DNA from: Odontocerum albicorne
Lineage: Eukaryota; Arthropoda; Insecta; Trichoptera; Odontoceridae
Assembly (NCBI GenBank): GCA_949825065.1
Contig: OX463859.1
Span: forward strand, 9,705,850 to 9,769,849
Direction of reading: 5' to 3'
DNA length: 64,000 nt
The position numbers and the translations under genes were made by a program. The notes beneath the pieces were generated by a model. The model saw only the letters and a program-made list of their open reading frames with translations. It was not told the DNA's origin and did not search any database. This document shows, one piece after another, positions 21,610 through 32,844 of the stretch (position 1 is its first letter; the number at the start of each line of letters is the position of its first letter).

Positions 21610-22795
21610 TTTGCATCTGAATTTATGTTTTGCTGTATCTTTTAGTTTACTTAGCATGAGTTTTTGAAGCACTATTAAGCAAAACAAAAATAATGCTATA
21701 TAAAACTTTGCCTAGCGAAAGGCTACATCGAATTAAACCTGTCGATCGTATTAGAATTTTGATGTGCTTTCCATCGGAACTTTGGATTTTATTTGTAAAG
21801 ACTGTGTGTTTGCTGAAATATGCACGGGCGTCTTCCATCCACAGGATGGCTGACAGTCAAACTCGATAACGAATGATCATATCTTTATTTATAAAGACTG
21901 TGTGCTTGCTGAAATACATGCACAGGTGTCTTCAGTCTACAGGATGGCTTATAATCTTACTTGATTACGGGTGATCATACTTTTATTTATAAAGACTGTG
22001 TTTGCTGAAATGCACACAATAAACCAAATACACGCACAGGCGTCTTCCATCCACAGGATGGCTTACAATCATTCTCGATTACGGGTGATCATACTTTTAT
22101 TTATAAAGACTGTGTGTTTGCTGAAATGCACACAATAAGCCTAATACATGCAGACGTCTTCCATTCACAGAATGGCTTACAATCATGCTCGATTATGGGT
22201 GATCATACTTTTATTTATAAAGACTGTGTGTTTGGTGAAATGCACACAATAAACCTAATACACGCAGACGTCTTCCATCCACAGAATGGCTTACAATCAT
22301 ACTCGATTACGGGTGATCATACTTTTATTTATAAAGACTGTGTGTTTGCTGAAATGCACACAATAAACCAAATACATGCACAGGCGTCTTTCATCTACAG
22401 GATGGCTTACAATCATTCTCGATTACGGGTGATCATACTTTTGTTTATAAAGACTGTGTGTTTGGTAAAATGCACACAATAAACCTAATACACGCAGACG
22501 TCTTCCATCCACAGAATGGCTTACAATCATTCTCGATTACGGGTGATCATACTTTTATTTATAAAGACTGTGTGTTTGCTGAAATGCACACAATAAACCA
22601 AATACACGCACAGGTGTCTTCCATCTACAGAATGGCTTACAACCATTCTCGATTACGGGTGATCATAATTTTATTAATAAAGACTGTGTGTTTGGTGAAA
22701 TGCACACAATAAACCAAATACACGCACAGGCGTCTTCCATCCACAGGATGGCTTACAATCATTCTCGATTATGAGTGACCATATCTTTATTTATT
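21610..22795 (+). repeat. Repeat R3 with an expanded 114-116-bp tandem array
   Basis: The left part (21640-21790) matches R3 at 2480. From 21789 the terminal segment is repeated. The word aaagactg falls at 21893, 21991, 22105, 22219, 22333, 22449, 22563 and 22679, giving steps of 98 then 114-116 bp. Each unit has tgtgtttg(c/g)tgaaatgcac, acacaataaacc, acgcacaggcgtcttccat, ccacaggatggcttacaatc and attacgggtgatcata. Subtypes with acgcagacg or acgcacaggcg partly alternate. Open frames over the array reflect the period only. Confidence 0.88.
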
Positions 22796-23007
22796 GTGTT
22801 TTATTTTGCATCTGTTGATTGTGTGTTTTAAAATATTAGGTGTTGACATAAATTGTGTCCGTTTTTTTCCAATTTAAAAATGAGCACCAAAAGTAAAACA
22901 AAATGGTAAATGGTTTATGTCATTCGAAAGAAAATTTTCTGCTCTACAAGACATTGTGTTTGCTTTTACGTTACACATATTATTTTATTTGATTACAAGC
23001 CTTCAAA

Positions 23008-23224
23008 ATGGAATGTAAAGTAGACGAAAGTGAGCATTTTCGACACCTCTTTCTGTTCGCGTTCAATCGAGAGAATAAAGCTGCCAAAGGTGCTCGCGAT
23101 ATTTGCGAAGTGTACGGTGAAGATCCTATGAATGAAAAGACAACTCGTCGATGGTTTTTGCGTTTCAAAGACGGTAATTTCGACCTGAAAGACATAGCGT
23201 TCCGGACGACCAGTGGACTTTGAT
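23008..23224 (+). pseudogene. Mariner transposase N-terminus, left arm
   Basis: Open from MECKVDESEHFRHLFLFAFN through ARDICEVYGEDPMNEKT, RRWFLRFKDGNFDLKDI to a stop at 23222. This is the N-terminal helix-turn-helix part of a mariner transposase, about one fifth of the normal length. The homologous sequence is read in the opposite direction in the right arm. Confidence 0.85.
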
Positions 23225-23309
23225 GAAGACCGCTTAAACCATATTATTCATGAAGATCCCCTTCAAACATTTTTCTACACCATTTTTTTTTTCATCACCA
23301 TTTTCAAAC

Positions 23310-23798
23310 CATTTTTCATCACCAGTAATGATGCGGTAAAGGAACCTTTGATTGTGGCCATGCATAGCTCGATGACGCGCGAGTAAACCAGCAGAAATTG
23401 TCGAATGTTGATTTTTGTTGTGTTCACCCAAAACATGTGGAACCCAAGCCCCGAACTTCTGGACTTTTCCCATTGATTTAAGATGGCGGTATACAGTCAT
23501 GTGACTACAATTAATATGCTCAGCCAATTATACGGTGGTTTGAAGAGGATCTTCATGAATAATATGGTTTAAGCCGCCCTCATCGAAGTCCACTGGTCGT
23601 CCGAAAAGCTCCATGTCTTTCAGGTCGAAATAACCGTCTTTGAAACGTAAAAACCATCAACGAGCTGTCCTTTAATTCATAGCATCTTCACGGTACACTT
23701 CGCAAATATCGCGAGCAGCTTTGGCAGCTTTATTCCCTCGATTGAACGTGAACAGAAGGAGCTGTCGAAAATGCTCACTTTCGTCTACTTGACATTCC
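23310..23798 (-). pseudogene. Mariner transposase N-terminal half, right arm
   Basis: From the start near 23798 (MECQVDESEHFRQLL-like), the frame has stops, including a taa after EDAMN and another before LAEHIN. It then reads MAEHINCSHMTVYRHLKSMG, KVQKFGAWVPHVLGEHNKN, LARHRAMHGHNQRFLYRIIT, GDEKW. WVPH and TGDEKW are standard mariner motifs, and the latter contains the first catalytic aspartate. The coding sequence then ends at the junction with the inverted copy. Confidence 0.85.
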
Positions 23799-24233
23799 AT
23801 TTTGAAGGCTTGTAATCAAATAAAATAATATATGTAACGTAAAAGTAAATACAATATCTTGTAGAGCAGAAAATTTTCTTTCGAATGACATATAACATTT
23901 ACCATTTTGTTTTACTTTTGGTGCTCATTTTTATATTGTAAAAACGGACACAACTTATGTTAATACCCAATATATATTTTTTTTTATTATATTAAATATT
24001 TATCTAATGATATTTCAATTTTTCTTTTTTTCATGTTCGTGCTGTGCTACTGAATTTTCAACAATTGATCACGTCACCTGTACCTGTGGCCTTCTATGAT
24101 GGTTTGATTATTACAATTATACATTATTCAATTCCTAATGTCAAATCATTATTCAAATTACAATTGTTCTTTGAATTATTGAATACCAAAATTATTTTCT
24201 GTGGGTATAAAAAACTTTTTTTTTGGAAAACAG

Positions 24234-24973
24234 TTGTTAAACAACGATTGCAAATGTACAACTCTCCTTATCGAGGCGTTATACAATGCATAAGACAAGT
24301 ATACAGGACAGAAGGACTACGTGCATTCTACAGATCTTACGCAACCCAGTTGACAATGAATATACCTTTTCAATCTATTCATTTTACATCGTACGAATTT
24401 ATTCAAACAATTACGAATAAAGAAAAGGCATACAATCCTCCTGCGCACGTACTATCTGGAGCAGTTGCAGGAGCCATCGCAGCGGCCGCCACAACTCCAT
24501 TGGATGTCTGCAAAACAGTCCTTAATACTCAAGAGGTCAAAGCCAAAGGATTTTTCGATGCAGTACAATATATCGTTCGGTTTAATGGCCCAATGGGTTT
24601 CTTCAAAGGACTGCAAGCGAGGGTACTGTACCAAATGCCGGCTGCTGCGATTTGTTGGTCAACGTACGAGACATTCAAATATCTATTGAAAGGAAAGGAA
24701 GCCGAAGTGCTAAAAAATACCGAAAAGGCTAAGACGGAAACGTCAAAAGACAAGGGTATCAATTTGAGGTTAGTTCTACCACAAGCTTCGGTTAAGGCAG
24801 AAAATCCGAATGTAGAACATTCGAATAGTCCACTGCCGTCCCAGGCCGAAGGCATGAAAAGCTTCAAGACCATGGAATTGCCTGCCGTTAATGGAGCAAA
24901 TCTCTATGGCACATTGAGCCTTAACACCGTCCATCACGGCGATTGTCAAGTGCCCACGTTACGGAATACATAG
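24234..24973 (+). CDS. mfrn: Mitoferrin, last coding exon (most of repeat 2, all of repeat 3)
   Basis: This exon starts after cag (AG at 24232-24233). Its first two bases complete the codon opened at 7812, giving [16 protein letters not shown]. It encodes [32 protein letters not shown], then repeat 3 with [15 protein letters not shown] (second PX[D]XX[K] motif), [20 protein letters not shown] and [15 protein letters not shown] and LNTQE are strongly kept in mitoferrins. The tail after KYLLKGKE is about 80 residues, hydrophilic and probably disordered. Stop TAG at 24971-24973. The open frame extends upstream to 24044, but that part is intron. Confidence 0.96.
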
Positions 24974-25160
24974 AACTTTAGTTTGTTGCATCTTGTGATG
25001 TTCCTTTGATTTGTTGATACCCATATATTGTTTTATAGTTACACACTTGTATATTGGATATTCTATTGACTGGTTTATCGCCTTTGTCTTTGTTCCACGT
25101 ACATAGAACAAATATTATGAGATTTCTAACTGAGAATAAATCCATTCTAAGTTTCCTTTT
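24974..25160 (+). other. mfrn: Mitoferrin 3' UTR with candidate polyadenylation signal
   Basis: AT-rich sequence after the stop with an aataaa hexamer at 25135-25140. The true cleavage site is not determinable here, and further A/T-rich candidates follow. Confidence 0.5.
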
Positions 25161-25719
25161 GATTGAAATTCTGCTCTACATAAAAATATGAGAATTGCTC
25201 TTTCTGAAAAATATCGTAATTTACTCACGAACTTGTAATATTTGTTCTACAAATATTTATCAGAGAATCAACTGTTAGTGATAGATTGGAGCAACTATGA
25301 ATACAAAATTTGTATATCCTATGATTAAAAGAAAATTATTTTGTGGATGTTTGAATGACTATTGGATGATTCTCTGTATTATTTATGTTTAGTAAAGATT
25401 GGAATTTCACTATATCACATGTCTATTTGTCTATATATTTTTTTATTTGTATCTTATTTTGTAATATTTTTGAATTGGTAATTAGTAATACAGGCAGTAT
25501 TCTCCAGGGGTGGACTATTGTGCCAGCGCTGGACTATTGTGGGGAAGGTGATTTGTTTAAAGCCCCCGCAGCGTTGCTCAAGCAATTTTGGTTTTCTTAG
25601 TTTCAGCAGTATAAAATATATTTTCTCACAAGGATACCAATAATTTAGGCCACATTCATTTGAATTTTCTTCATTTAGGGACATTTCAAATTAATTTTTG
25701 TGTAAGGTCAAGTTATTTA
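25161..25719. other. Intergenic stretch
   Basis: AT-rich with no gene or repeat recognised, apart from a slightly GC-richer patch near 25505-25575. Confidence 0.5.
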
Positions 25720-26114
25720 CGAGGGTCATCCAGAAACTAAGGTTACAAGGGCTCCTGAGGCCGAGGAAATTTTTTTGTTTCAAAGTTGGTGCACCTGGCG
25801 TGTAGGGGGGATCCTAACGGTCAGTTTGTTTGGTCCCGCGTGTTTGTCGGCCATGTCACTACACCCTAACAATTTTCCAACGATCAGGAGGTCGAGGAAG
25901 CTGTGAAGAAGTGGCTGAAAGAGCTGGCGGCGGAGGTCTATGACACTGGCATACAAAAGCTGGTGCCCCGACAACAGAAATGTCTCGATCTCGACGGCGA
26001 TTATGTTGAAAAATAGTTAAATATATTATTGAAGTATCCTGTGAATTTTAATGAAATAAAAGCATTTTTCGATCCTACATAACTGTTGTAACCTTAATTT
26101 GTGGATGACCCTCG
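25720..26114 (+). mobile_element. Short mariner-type element with transposase C-terminus
   Basis: 395 bp with TA flanks (25718-25719 and 26115-26116) and inverted ends cgagggtcatccagaaacta and the complement of cgagggtcatccacaaatta. The + strand encodes only a transposase end: NDQEVEEAVKKWLKELAAEV, YDTGIQKLVPRQQKCLDLDG, DYVEK and a stop near 26014. Tc1/mariner transposases end with K-C-(I/L)-D-x-x-G-D-Y-V-E-K. Probably a deletion derivative. Confidence 0.8.
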
Positions 26115-26194
26115 TATATATAACAAACCTTTCTTCAGCAAATACATTCTATTTTGGTCTTATCACTTTAGTTTAGTCTCGCTTACTCTCCAGG

Positions 26195-26645
26195 AACATA
26201 AAAACTATATAAGACACTATTAAAACCTATGCTAACTTATGTATCGGAGACATGGACACTTATGCTGGATGAAAGAGTTCTTGATACCTTTAGTACAAAG
26301 ATTCTCCACACAATAAATGGTGCCATTTGTGAAAATGGTCTTTGGAGACAGATTTATAACGAAGAACTCTACACCCTGTGTGGGGAAACTAGTGTAGCAA
26401 AAGTTATAAAAATTGATAGACCATGCTGGTTTGGGCACTTGTACCACATGCAAGACATTGATCCAGCAAAAAAGACTTTGTTCAGCGATCTATGGGACTT
26501 AGGAATGTAGATAGATCAAAGCCGATATGGCTGGAGGGTGTAACATGGAACTGGATATAATCAATGGGAGAAGAAATGCTGCTGAGAAAGATAGATGGCA
26601 GAGAATCCTACAGGCAGCGAAGACCCATCCTGGGTTGTAGGGCTG
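26195..26645 (+). repeat. RTE-like LINE 3' coding relic
   Basis: Open from MLTYVSETWTLMLDERVLDT (26229) through KILHTINGAICENGLWRQIY, NEELYTLCGETSVAKVIKID, RPCWFGHLYHMQDIDPAKKT to a stop at 26508. It continues in another frame to the ARTHPG-like end near 26630. This is the post-RT region of an RTE-like ORF and the best preserved relic of its family here. Confidence 0.75.
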
Positions 26646-26649
26646 ATCA

Positions 26650-27512
26650 TGATGTAAACATTCTTTCCTTCTGATAGCCGTACAACTCCTTCAGAGCTTT
26701 AGCTTCCAGAAGTGCTGAAGTGATTCGAGGATTTTGTTACACTTGGTTTTGCCTCATGCGCAAAACTGACGGATGGGTCACTACACATGACCATGACCAA
26801 ACCATGCTAGTCGACTGGATCTAATAGTGCTTATGAGGTAGGGTTTACAGGGCAAGACTCAAAATCTCCATGTTGCCTCTAGTTATCTATTGAAAATGGA
26901 AATTAAAAATTATTTTAAATGATAATTGTTTGATTTAGTGAAATTTCCAATCTTTTGTTATTTTTTTTTAGTTTGTGGGGAATCTGCTCACAAGTAATAT
27001 TTGTTATATTATGTTATTTATTGTGTATTTTTATAATAAATCTATGACTGGTCAAAAGAATAACAATAAACATAAAAATACAACTAAAAAAAATGTACAT
27101 ATGTTATATTCACAAAAAACACTTATAGAAACCATTGTGTTGAACTTTGCCATAGCATAATATTTATAATCGTACCACTTCTCATAAGCGCATACATTAT
27201 TAGTTTCGTTCATTTCGTTCGAGTTTATTAAATCCACAATTTCACTCTATGAATATTGACCACTATGGCCAAGTCTTTTAATTCCATCATGTACGTCATT
27301 TTTAATTAGTATTTACATATTTAAAGGTTGATTTCTCAGTTTTAGAAAGTTTTTCCTTCAAGTCACATAGTTGTTATCATTGTCCTAAATGTTCTTTAGT
27401 AACTTAACAAAACGGCCAAGTTTTTTTTTATTTGGAGAGAATAGATATTTCTCTCGTGCATTTATAAATAAATAATAAATATAGGTTTATTGATAGCAAC
27501 ATAGTATGTTTA
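26650..27512. other. Intergenic stretch
   Basis: AT-rich. Nothing recognised apart from short A/T runs. Confidence 0.5.
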
Positions 27513-28417
27513 CTACCTTGATCAAAAAGTTTTAGGATTTTATTCATAAAATCGAAAATACAAGTTTATTCATCAAAATCGATATGGTCCCCTTCAAAGT
27601 ACTCCCCATCGACTGCAACGCACTTACGCCAGCGCTTGATCCAATCCTCGAAACACCGCTGGTACTCAATTTTCGTTATGTCCATCAGAGCCGTCTTCGA
27701 TTTTTTCATGACATCCTCTCGGGTGCTGTAACGCGTTCTGCGAAACGGTTTTTTAAGTCGGTTGAACAGGAAAAAGTCGCAGGGAGCCAGATCAGGTGAA
27801 TTCGAAGGCTGCCGGATAATATTCGTCTTGTTTTTGGTCAAAAACTCATGGAAATCATGTCTTTCGCGATTTCAACGCGGTTCTTTTTTTTGCATGAAAT
27901 TGAGGTCTTTCGGCACCAGTTTTGCAGCGACACGTCTGAGGCCCAAATCACTAACCAAAATGTCTTGAGCGGATCCATAAGCGATGTTCAAGTCCTCTGC
28001 CAGCTCTCTGATGGTGAATTTGCGGTTTTCGGTCAAAATTTCTTGGATTTTATCGATGTTTTCGACTGCCACTGCGTTCGTCGGCCTCGAACGACTCACA
28101 ACCACTTCTGAAGCGTTCGTGCCAGCGAAAAACACTTCTCCAACATTTCCAAGGTCTGCGGACCGTTAAATCCGTTTTTCACACAATTTAATGCAAACTC
28201 GTTGATGCCATTTTCAAACTTGTAAAAAATCGAAAACACGCACAAAGGTATATGTACTCAGTACAGCGTAACATTTACAAATGTCAAGCTATGAGGCTAA
28301 AATTTGTAGGGAAGTGTCAATGATAGATGTGGTAACCTAACAAAAAAAAAAGAATTCCAATCGGGTAGCTGACAGTGCCACACGGTGGCCGGTCCTAAAA
28401 CTTTTTGATCAAGGCAG
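27513..28417 (-). mobile_element. Mariner deletion derivative, copy 2
   Basis: 905 bp with TA flanks (27511-27512 and 28418-28419) and inverted ends ctaccttgatcaaaaagttt and the complement of ctgccttgatcaaaaagttt. It is highly similar to copy 1 (11361-12278) along its whole length, including the join of the two transposase halves. Confidence 0.88.
27566..28190 (-). pseudogene. Mariner transposase, centrally deleted (better copy)
   Basis: N-terminal part at 27872-28135: KIQEILTENRKFTIRELAED, LNIAYGSAQDILVSDLGLRR, VAAKLVPKDLNF. After a short out-of-frame join, the C-terminal part at 27566-27841 reads MTKNKTNIIRQPSNSPDLAP, CDFFLFNRLKKPF, CFEDWIKRWRKCVAVDGEYF, EGDHIDFDE. The missing centre contains TGDE- and HDN-type motifs. 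The SPDLAPCDFF motif with the third acidic residue is kept. Confidence 0.8.
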
Positions 28418-28555
28418 TATACCTATACTCGTATATACTCGTACATATATCCTGAAATTACATGTATATTTTGGGAAAATATCGAAGAATATTAATTTTA
28501 GAGAGAAGTTATCAAAAGATCGAGGCTCATAGTCTCATAACATTGTATTGTATTA

Positions 28556-28744
28556 CACTTTCGTTGTATACAGTACAACCTGGCGTGCTTATTACCATGT
28601 AACAATCTCTTCGAACCAATCAGAATGATATTAAAGAGGCCCAGACCAGACTGGAATCTTTTTTAAAAAATCTTCCAGCAAGATTCGAATCTACAACCTC
28701 CAGGCTGGGAGAAAGGCGTCTTACCAACTAGATTACGGAGGTCG
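28556..28744 (-). repeat. SINE-T, full length
   Basis: Antisense copy: body (cgttgtatacagtacaacct, ggcgtgcttattaccatgta), agaccagactggaatc, then head with gattcgaatctacaacctcc and accaactagattacggaggt. B box and A box regions are recognisable. Confidence 0.75.
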
Positions 28745-30545
28745 TCATCCCCTCAGTATACATCTCCACCAATAGATGGTGAGCCCGGCCGCAACGACAT
28801 CAGAGATTTTTCAGCCTATGAATTTTAGAATTTCATAAACTACTAAACTTTTTTGCCTATGCCTGTTAGTGCTTCCCATATTCATCTCATGAACTGAGAA
28901 TTTTATCTACTTAGCATTTATTTCACTCATTTCATATAAACTGGACAAACTTTGCTGAATATTAAATGAAATCTTTATACATTTCTTAAAATAGGCAAAA
29001 TGTTGCCAGTTCATGTGTAGTCAAGTTGTATTGTGTATCATTGTGTCCTCATAATAGTAATTTTAGCACTTTAAATACATTATTTATTTTTCCAGATGAA
29101 AATGTCAAGTATTTTTAAATGTGACGAATTTCTGTGGATATTTTTGGTATATGCGAGGTTAAAGAACTACCACAGATATATATAACTTCATTTAAAATCC
29201 TTTTCCTCCTTGTGGTCAATTTGAATGTGGTATATATGATCTCCCATTGTATGGAAAAGACATAGGTATTATATTTTTATTTTATATTATTACACTTTAA
29301 TATATTGTTCAACTAAATAGGATGTAAACGTCAGAACACGAAACCTGTACCCACTATCTTGATTGAACATTTCTGAAGCACTACAATATTTCAGTTACAC
29401 CTACCTTACCATTCCTAAAGAATACTTTATTTTCTATATACAAGTATTACAAACAATACGAGTGTGCATTCAGATTTGTAACTTATAAAAAGTAACATTA
29501 AAACTGTGCTCATAACATAAACGAACATTTCTATAGCACTTCATGATTTATTGATTTCAAATTCTTACACTATTAAAATATTTAACAATAAATTTCATTG
29601 TTACGTCACGAATTCCGTCTGCGTAGAACCTCGGAATAAGAGGTAGAAACATGTGTAGCCGGGATTAATCTAAATAGTGGAATAACTATTATCATATGGA
29701 GTTTCACAAACTAAAAGTCTAAACTGTTGATAAATTTGTACACTATTATTTATCAAGAATATCCGGCATAACAAAACAATTGTATAATCCACTCTTTCTC
29801 TTCCGATAACTACCATAGTCACTTTATTTATTTGCAACCGACATATACCTCAAGTCACGTACAGAATGCAAACATACTGCCGTGCATAATAATAGTCTGA
29901 AAAAATACTTATCACAATGAGTATGCAGATGTACGTTGCATTAACAATGACGAAACGTCTGGGGCAAAAGATTCTTGAAATGTTTTTATTATCTTTTATT
30001 GATATTTTATTTTCAATCGTTAATTGGTCAACTCAGCGTTTGCAGCTGAGTTGAATTCTGATTATTTTAGGTGGTCATTCCTTATTCAAGTCATTGATTG
30101 TTGTATCCCGTGTTAGTCAATATATTGATCTTCTTTTTCACATATCGATTCTAAGATAAACCCCGTTTTTTAAAATGGTTATGTGGGGAAAATAGCGCAT
30201 CTTTGAATCGAAGAAATGCAGTAATTGAGTGAAAAATTCTAAAGAAAACTAAATACAAGAATGTCTAAAGATCTTCCAATATTTTTTTAATTTTTCCACT
30301 TCATCAATGAGTAAAGTACTTCTTATAATAAATGGTATTAAAATGTCTCCTTAAATTGCTTGTATTATCCAATTCTCAAAGAAAGGATTTACTAACTAGC
30401 TAGTAATTTATGGCTTAGCATCGATAAAGGCCTTCTTCCACCTAATCTACAGGGGATAAATTCCGTGACTCCTTGTGAATGCCAAAACCATGGATACTAT
30501 AGAACCATATATAGTATACGAGTATACTGTTTTTTTAAATTCTTA
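28745..30545. other. 1.8-kb intergenic stretch, nothing recognised
   Basis: AT-rich sequence with no frame over 60 codons and no family I can name. A mildly GC-richer patch lies at about 29605-29660. Confidence 0.5.
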
Positions 30546-30547
30546 TT

Positions 30548-31345
30548 CTGAATAGACTAAGGAGCATGGCTTACTCATTAATCCTACAAATTCTCAAGCG
30601 ATCCTCATTGGCAGTCCTCAGCTTCTCAGTAAATTCAACGCTAACTTCCTTCTTCTAATATTACTTGATGGCTCTATCGTACCATTAAATAAAACAGTTA
30701 AAAATCTAGAAGTTTTAATTGATTACACTCTCTCATGGTGAGATCGAATAAATGAGGTAAGCCGAAGGATCTTCTTCAGCCTTCATTCACTTAAAGTGTT
30801 GCAAAGATTCCTGCCTACTAAAACCAAAATTTTACCTGTGCAATCTCTGCTTTTTTCGATTTTAGACTATGTGGATGTCTGTTATTTAGATTTTATGGAG
30901 GCACAGCTGGACAGTTTACAGCGTCTTCAAAATTGTGTGTCTCAGATTTATTCTTAACCTGAGAAAGTATGATCACTTCATACCATGAATTGGTTGAACA
31001 TAAGAAATATACGCTAAATTAACATATTATCACTATTGTTTAATATCCTCAATTGTCTCACTTCCTCCTATCTCTATTCTCTTTTATATCGCCGAGAATA
31101 TTAGCATCTATCCGATCAAAGACTTGTGGTACACTCAAACAGTATTGATTATTGGCTTTCTCAGTTCAGCGCTCTCCTTTTTTTTACGCTATCCTTTACT
31201 TTTCATGCAGTGATTCTTTGGAACCAGTAACAAAGTAATATTAGACTCGCACCATCATTGGCATGTTTTAAAAAGAGACTGAAAAATCTCTTAATTTCTT
31301 TTCCTAATCTTTCCTCTCCACCATCCCTTCGTTTTCCTTTGATTG
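30548..31345 (+). repeat. Jockey-like LINE 3' half relic
   Basis: Across frames: HGLLINPTNSQAILIGSPQL, LLDGSIVPLNKTVKNLEVLI, DYTLSW, RIFFSLHSLKVLQRFLPTKT, KILPVQSLLFSILDYVDVCY, LDFMEAQLDSLQRLQNC, and near the end GMFKKRLKNLLISF. This is the thumb and C-terminal region of a non-LTR reverse transcriptase. Several stops make it dead. Its 3' tail recurs at 18822-18945. Confidence 0.75.
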
Positions 31346-31640
31346 ATATCTGAATAAAATAGGCATTGGGACATAGCGTAATGAATGAAAAATTCCAACC
31401 GACCTGATCATATGCTGGAATTTTTCATTCAATATTTTTAAACTACGGTTCTTTCCTCCAAGTCTTCCAGTCTTCAAGAAGACGTTCGATCAACCTCGTC
31501 GCAAGAAACTATGTCCGTTCAATTCGTTATGTAATTTTTTTAAGTTAAAGAAAACATCACATAAATCAGTCAGTCACCTATCCGATAAAGAGTCGGTAGC
31601 TCTCAAAGCTAACTGAAACTGCGAACAGTGATATACCGTA

Positions 31641-31711
31641 GATAGCGATGCTGCGGATAGCGATGCTGCGGATAGCGATGCTGCGGATAGCGATGCTGCG
31701 GATAGCGATAC
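31641..31711. repeat. 15-bp microsatellite
   Basis: gatagcgatgctgcg is repeated with starts at 31641, 31656, 31671, 31686 and a degenerate one at 31701. GC-rich against its surroundings. Confidence 0.9.
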
Positions 31712-31945
31712 CATGGATAAGGGGGAACTACTGTATTCGGTTTCTTAAATTAGTTAAATTACATAATAGCTTCTTATTATTTACTTTAACTGTTTTTCAA
31801 AATCTCTTGTTATAAATCTGTTGCCTCATTGCCAACATATTTTTCAGTTTCAAAAATGATCATATGTACAACTGTATAAACACAATATATTTTTGTCAAA
31901 TAAATAACATTCAAAAACCCCTTCAAACTGGTTTAAAATTATACA

Positions 31946-32109
31946 CATATTATACAAAAATTCCACTAAAAATTTAATTCTTCTGTTTCTGTCTAAAGAA
32001 AACCTCAAACACGCTGAATCTCCTCCTTGATTTATTTTTTGGTAAGACACCCGTCTTCCACAATTCCGGCTAGAACCCAATTTATTTTAAAAAGGGTTCC
32101 AGTATTCAG
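31946..32109 (+). repeat. Local duplication, copy 1, with SINE-T fragment
   Basis: Matches 32845-33030 with an offset of about 899 bp: catattatacaaaa, cactaaaaatttaatt, tctgtttctgtctaaagaaa, cacgctgaatctcctcct, ttttttggtaagacacc, then the SINE-T part aaaagggttccagtattca. It stops at the TTAA where the next MITE begins. Confidence 0.8.
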
Positions 32110-32113
32110 TTAA

Positions 32114-32619
32114 CCCTTATCATGGTATTGTAACACAGGTGTTACACTAATATAGGGATTTAAAAAAAAAATCCAGAATCTGTAATGTAATTTCAAATAC
32201 TATACATGCACTATTGTGTGCAGTGGTATCATCTGGTGATATTGACAACGCTACAACCTTTCAAACGACATCGGGTCAACATGTTTGGACAGCATGTGTT
32301 CGTTTTGAAAATAATCTAAATATCTTATTAATCACTACATGTGTAGAAAATTTTATTCAAACCATTTTATTTGTTGATGATTCAACTATGTAAATGTTGT
32401 TCATGTTTTAGATTATAGAATCATTATAATAGCCTTTTTTGTGTTTTATAAAAATTGATATTTTGTCCATGTAATGTGGGTGTTACATATAAAAAAAACC
32501 TATTAGGAAAAGTTGTGATATTTTTTTCCTCAATTTTCCTTCGTAACTTACCATATAACAAGGAATCACCAAAGAAAAACGTTAATATTTAGATAAATTG
32601 AACTTTGCCAAGATAAGGG
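32114..32619. mobile_element. TTAA MITE, family A copy 1 (piggyBac type)
   Basis: 506 bp between TTAA (32110-32113) and TTAT (32620-32623, one base off TTAA). Ends are cccttatcatgg and the complement of cccttatcttgg. The interior has ttgtaacacaggtgttacac at the left and matches the inverted copy at 38286-38734 (catgttgacccgatgtcgtt in one orientation or the other). No ORF. Confidence 0.82.
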
Positions 32620-32629
32620 TTATAATTAA

Positions 32630-32839
32630 CACGTTCGCTGCTAAAGACGCCCCTGGGGCGTCAACACATTCTTTGTAGAGACTCTGATGACGCCCGTTGT
32701 GCGTCATTCGATTCTCTTTGTTTGTATGGTACCGAATATTTTAAGATTTTAAGGTTTCCGTAAGATTTTAAGATTTCGAAAATATGATTTTTTTCAGTAC
32801 CTCTACACTATTCTATAAATACATATCGCAGTGAATGTG
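32630..32839. mobile_element. TTAA MITE, family C (piggyBac type)
   Basis: 210 bp between TTAA at 32626-32629 and TTAA at 32840-32843. Ends are cacgttcgctgc and gcagtgaatgtg, inverted with two mismatches. The interior has gacgcccctggggcgtc, a perfect short palindrome. It lies 10 bp from family A copy 1. Confidence 0.75.
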
Positions 32840-32844
32840 TTAAG

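Larger units (their letters stand above)
22836..23970. mobile_element. Palindromic mariner (head-to-head 5' halves)
   Basis: A 1135-bp element with TA on both sides (22834-22835 and 23971-23972) and ends ttaggtgttgacata and the complement of ttgggtattaacata. The left arm (to about 23269) and right arm (from about 23527) are inverted copies of about 435 bp. Each holds the 5' end and the start of a mellifera-like mariner transposase (MECKVDESEHFRHLF). Between the arms the - strand continues the transposase to TGDEKW, then jumps into the inverted arm. The C-terminal half is missing. Confidence 0.9.

Noticed and set aside
22114..22712. Two open frames (122 and 84 residues) with repeated HTINLIHADVFH segments
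   Set aside because: They lie wholly within the 114-116-bp array and break at unit variants; no sign of selection for protein.
24044..24233. N-terminal extension of the mitoferrin open frame from an ATG at 24044
   Set aside because: Unlike any carrier sequence, and a clear 3' splice site at 24231-24233 joins in phase to the exon at 7812, restoring the PTEVVKQR motif.
24452..24873. Open frames overlapping the mitoferrin exon in other frames and on the - strand
   Set aside because: Shadows of a conserved coding exon.
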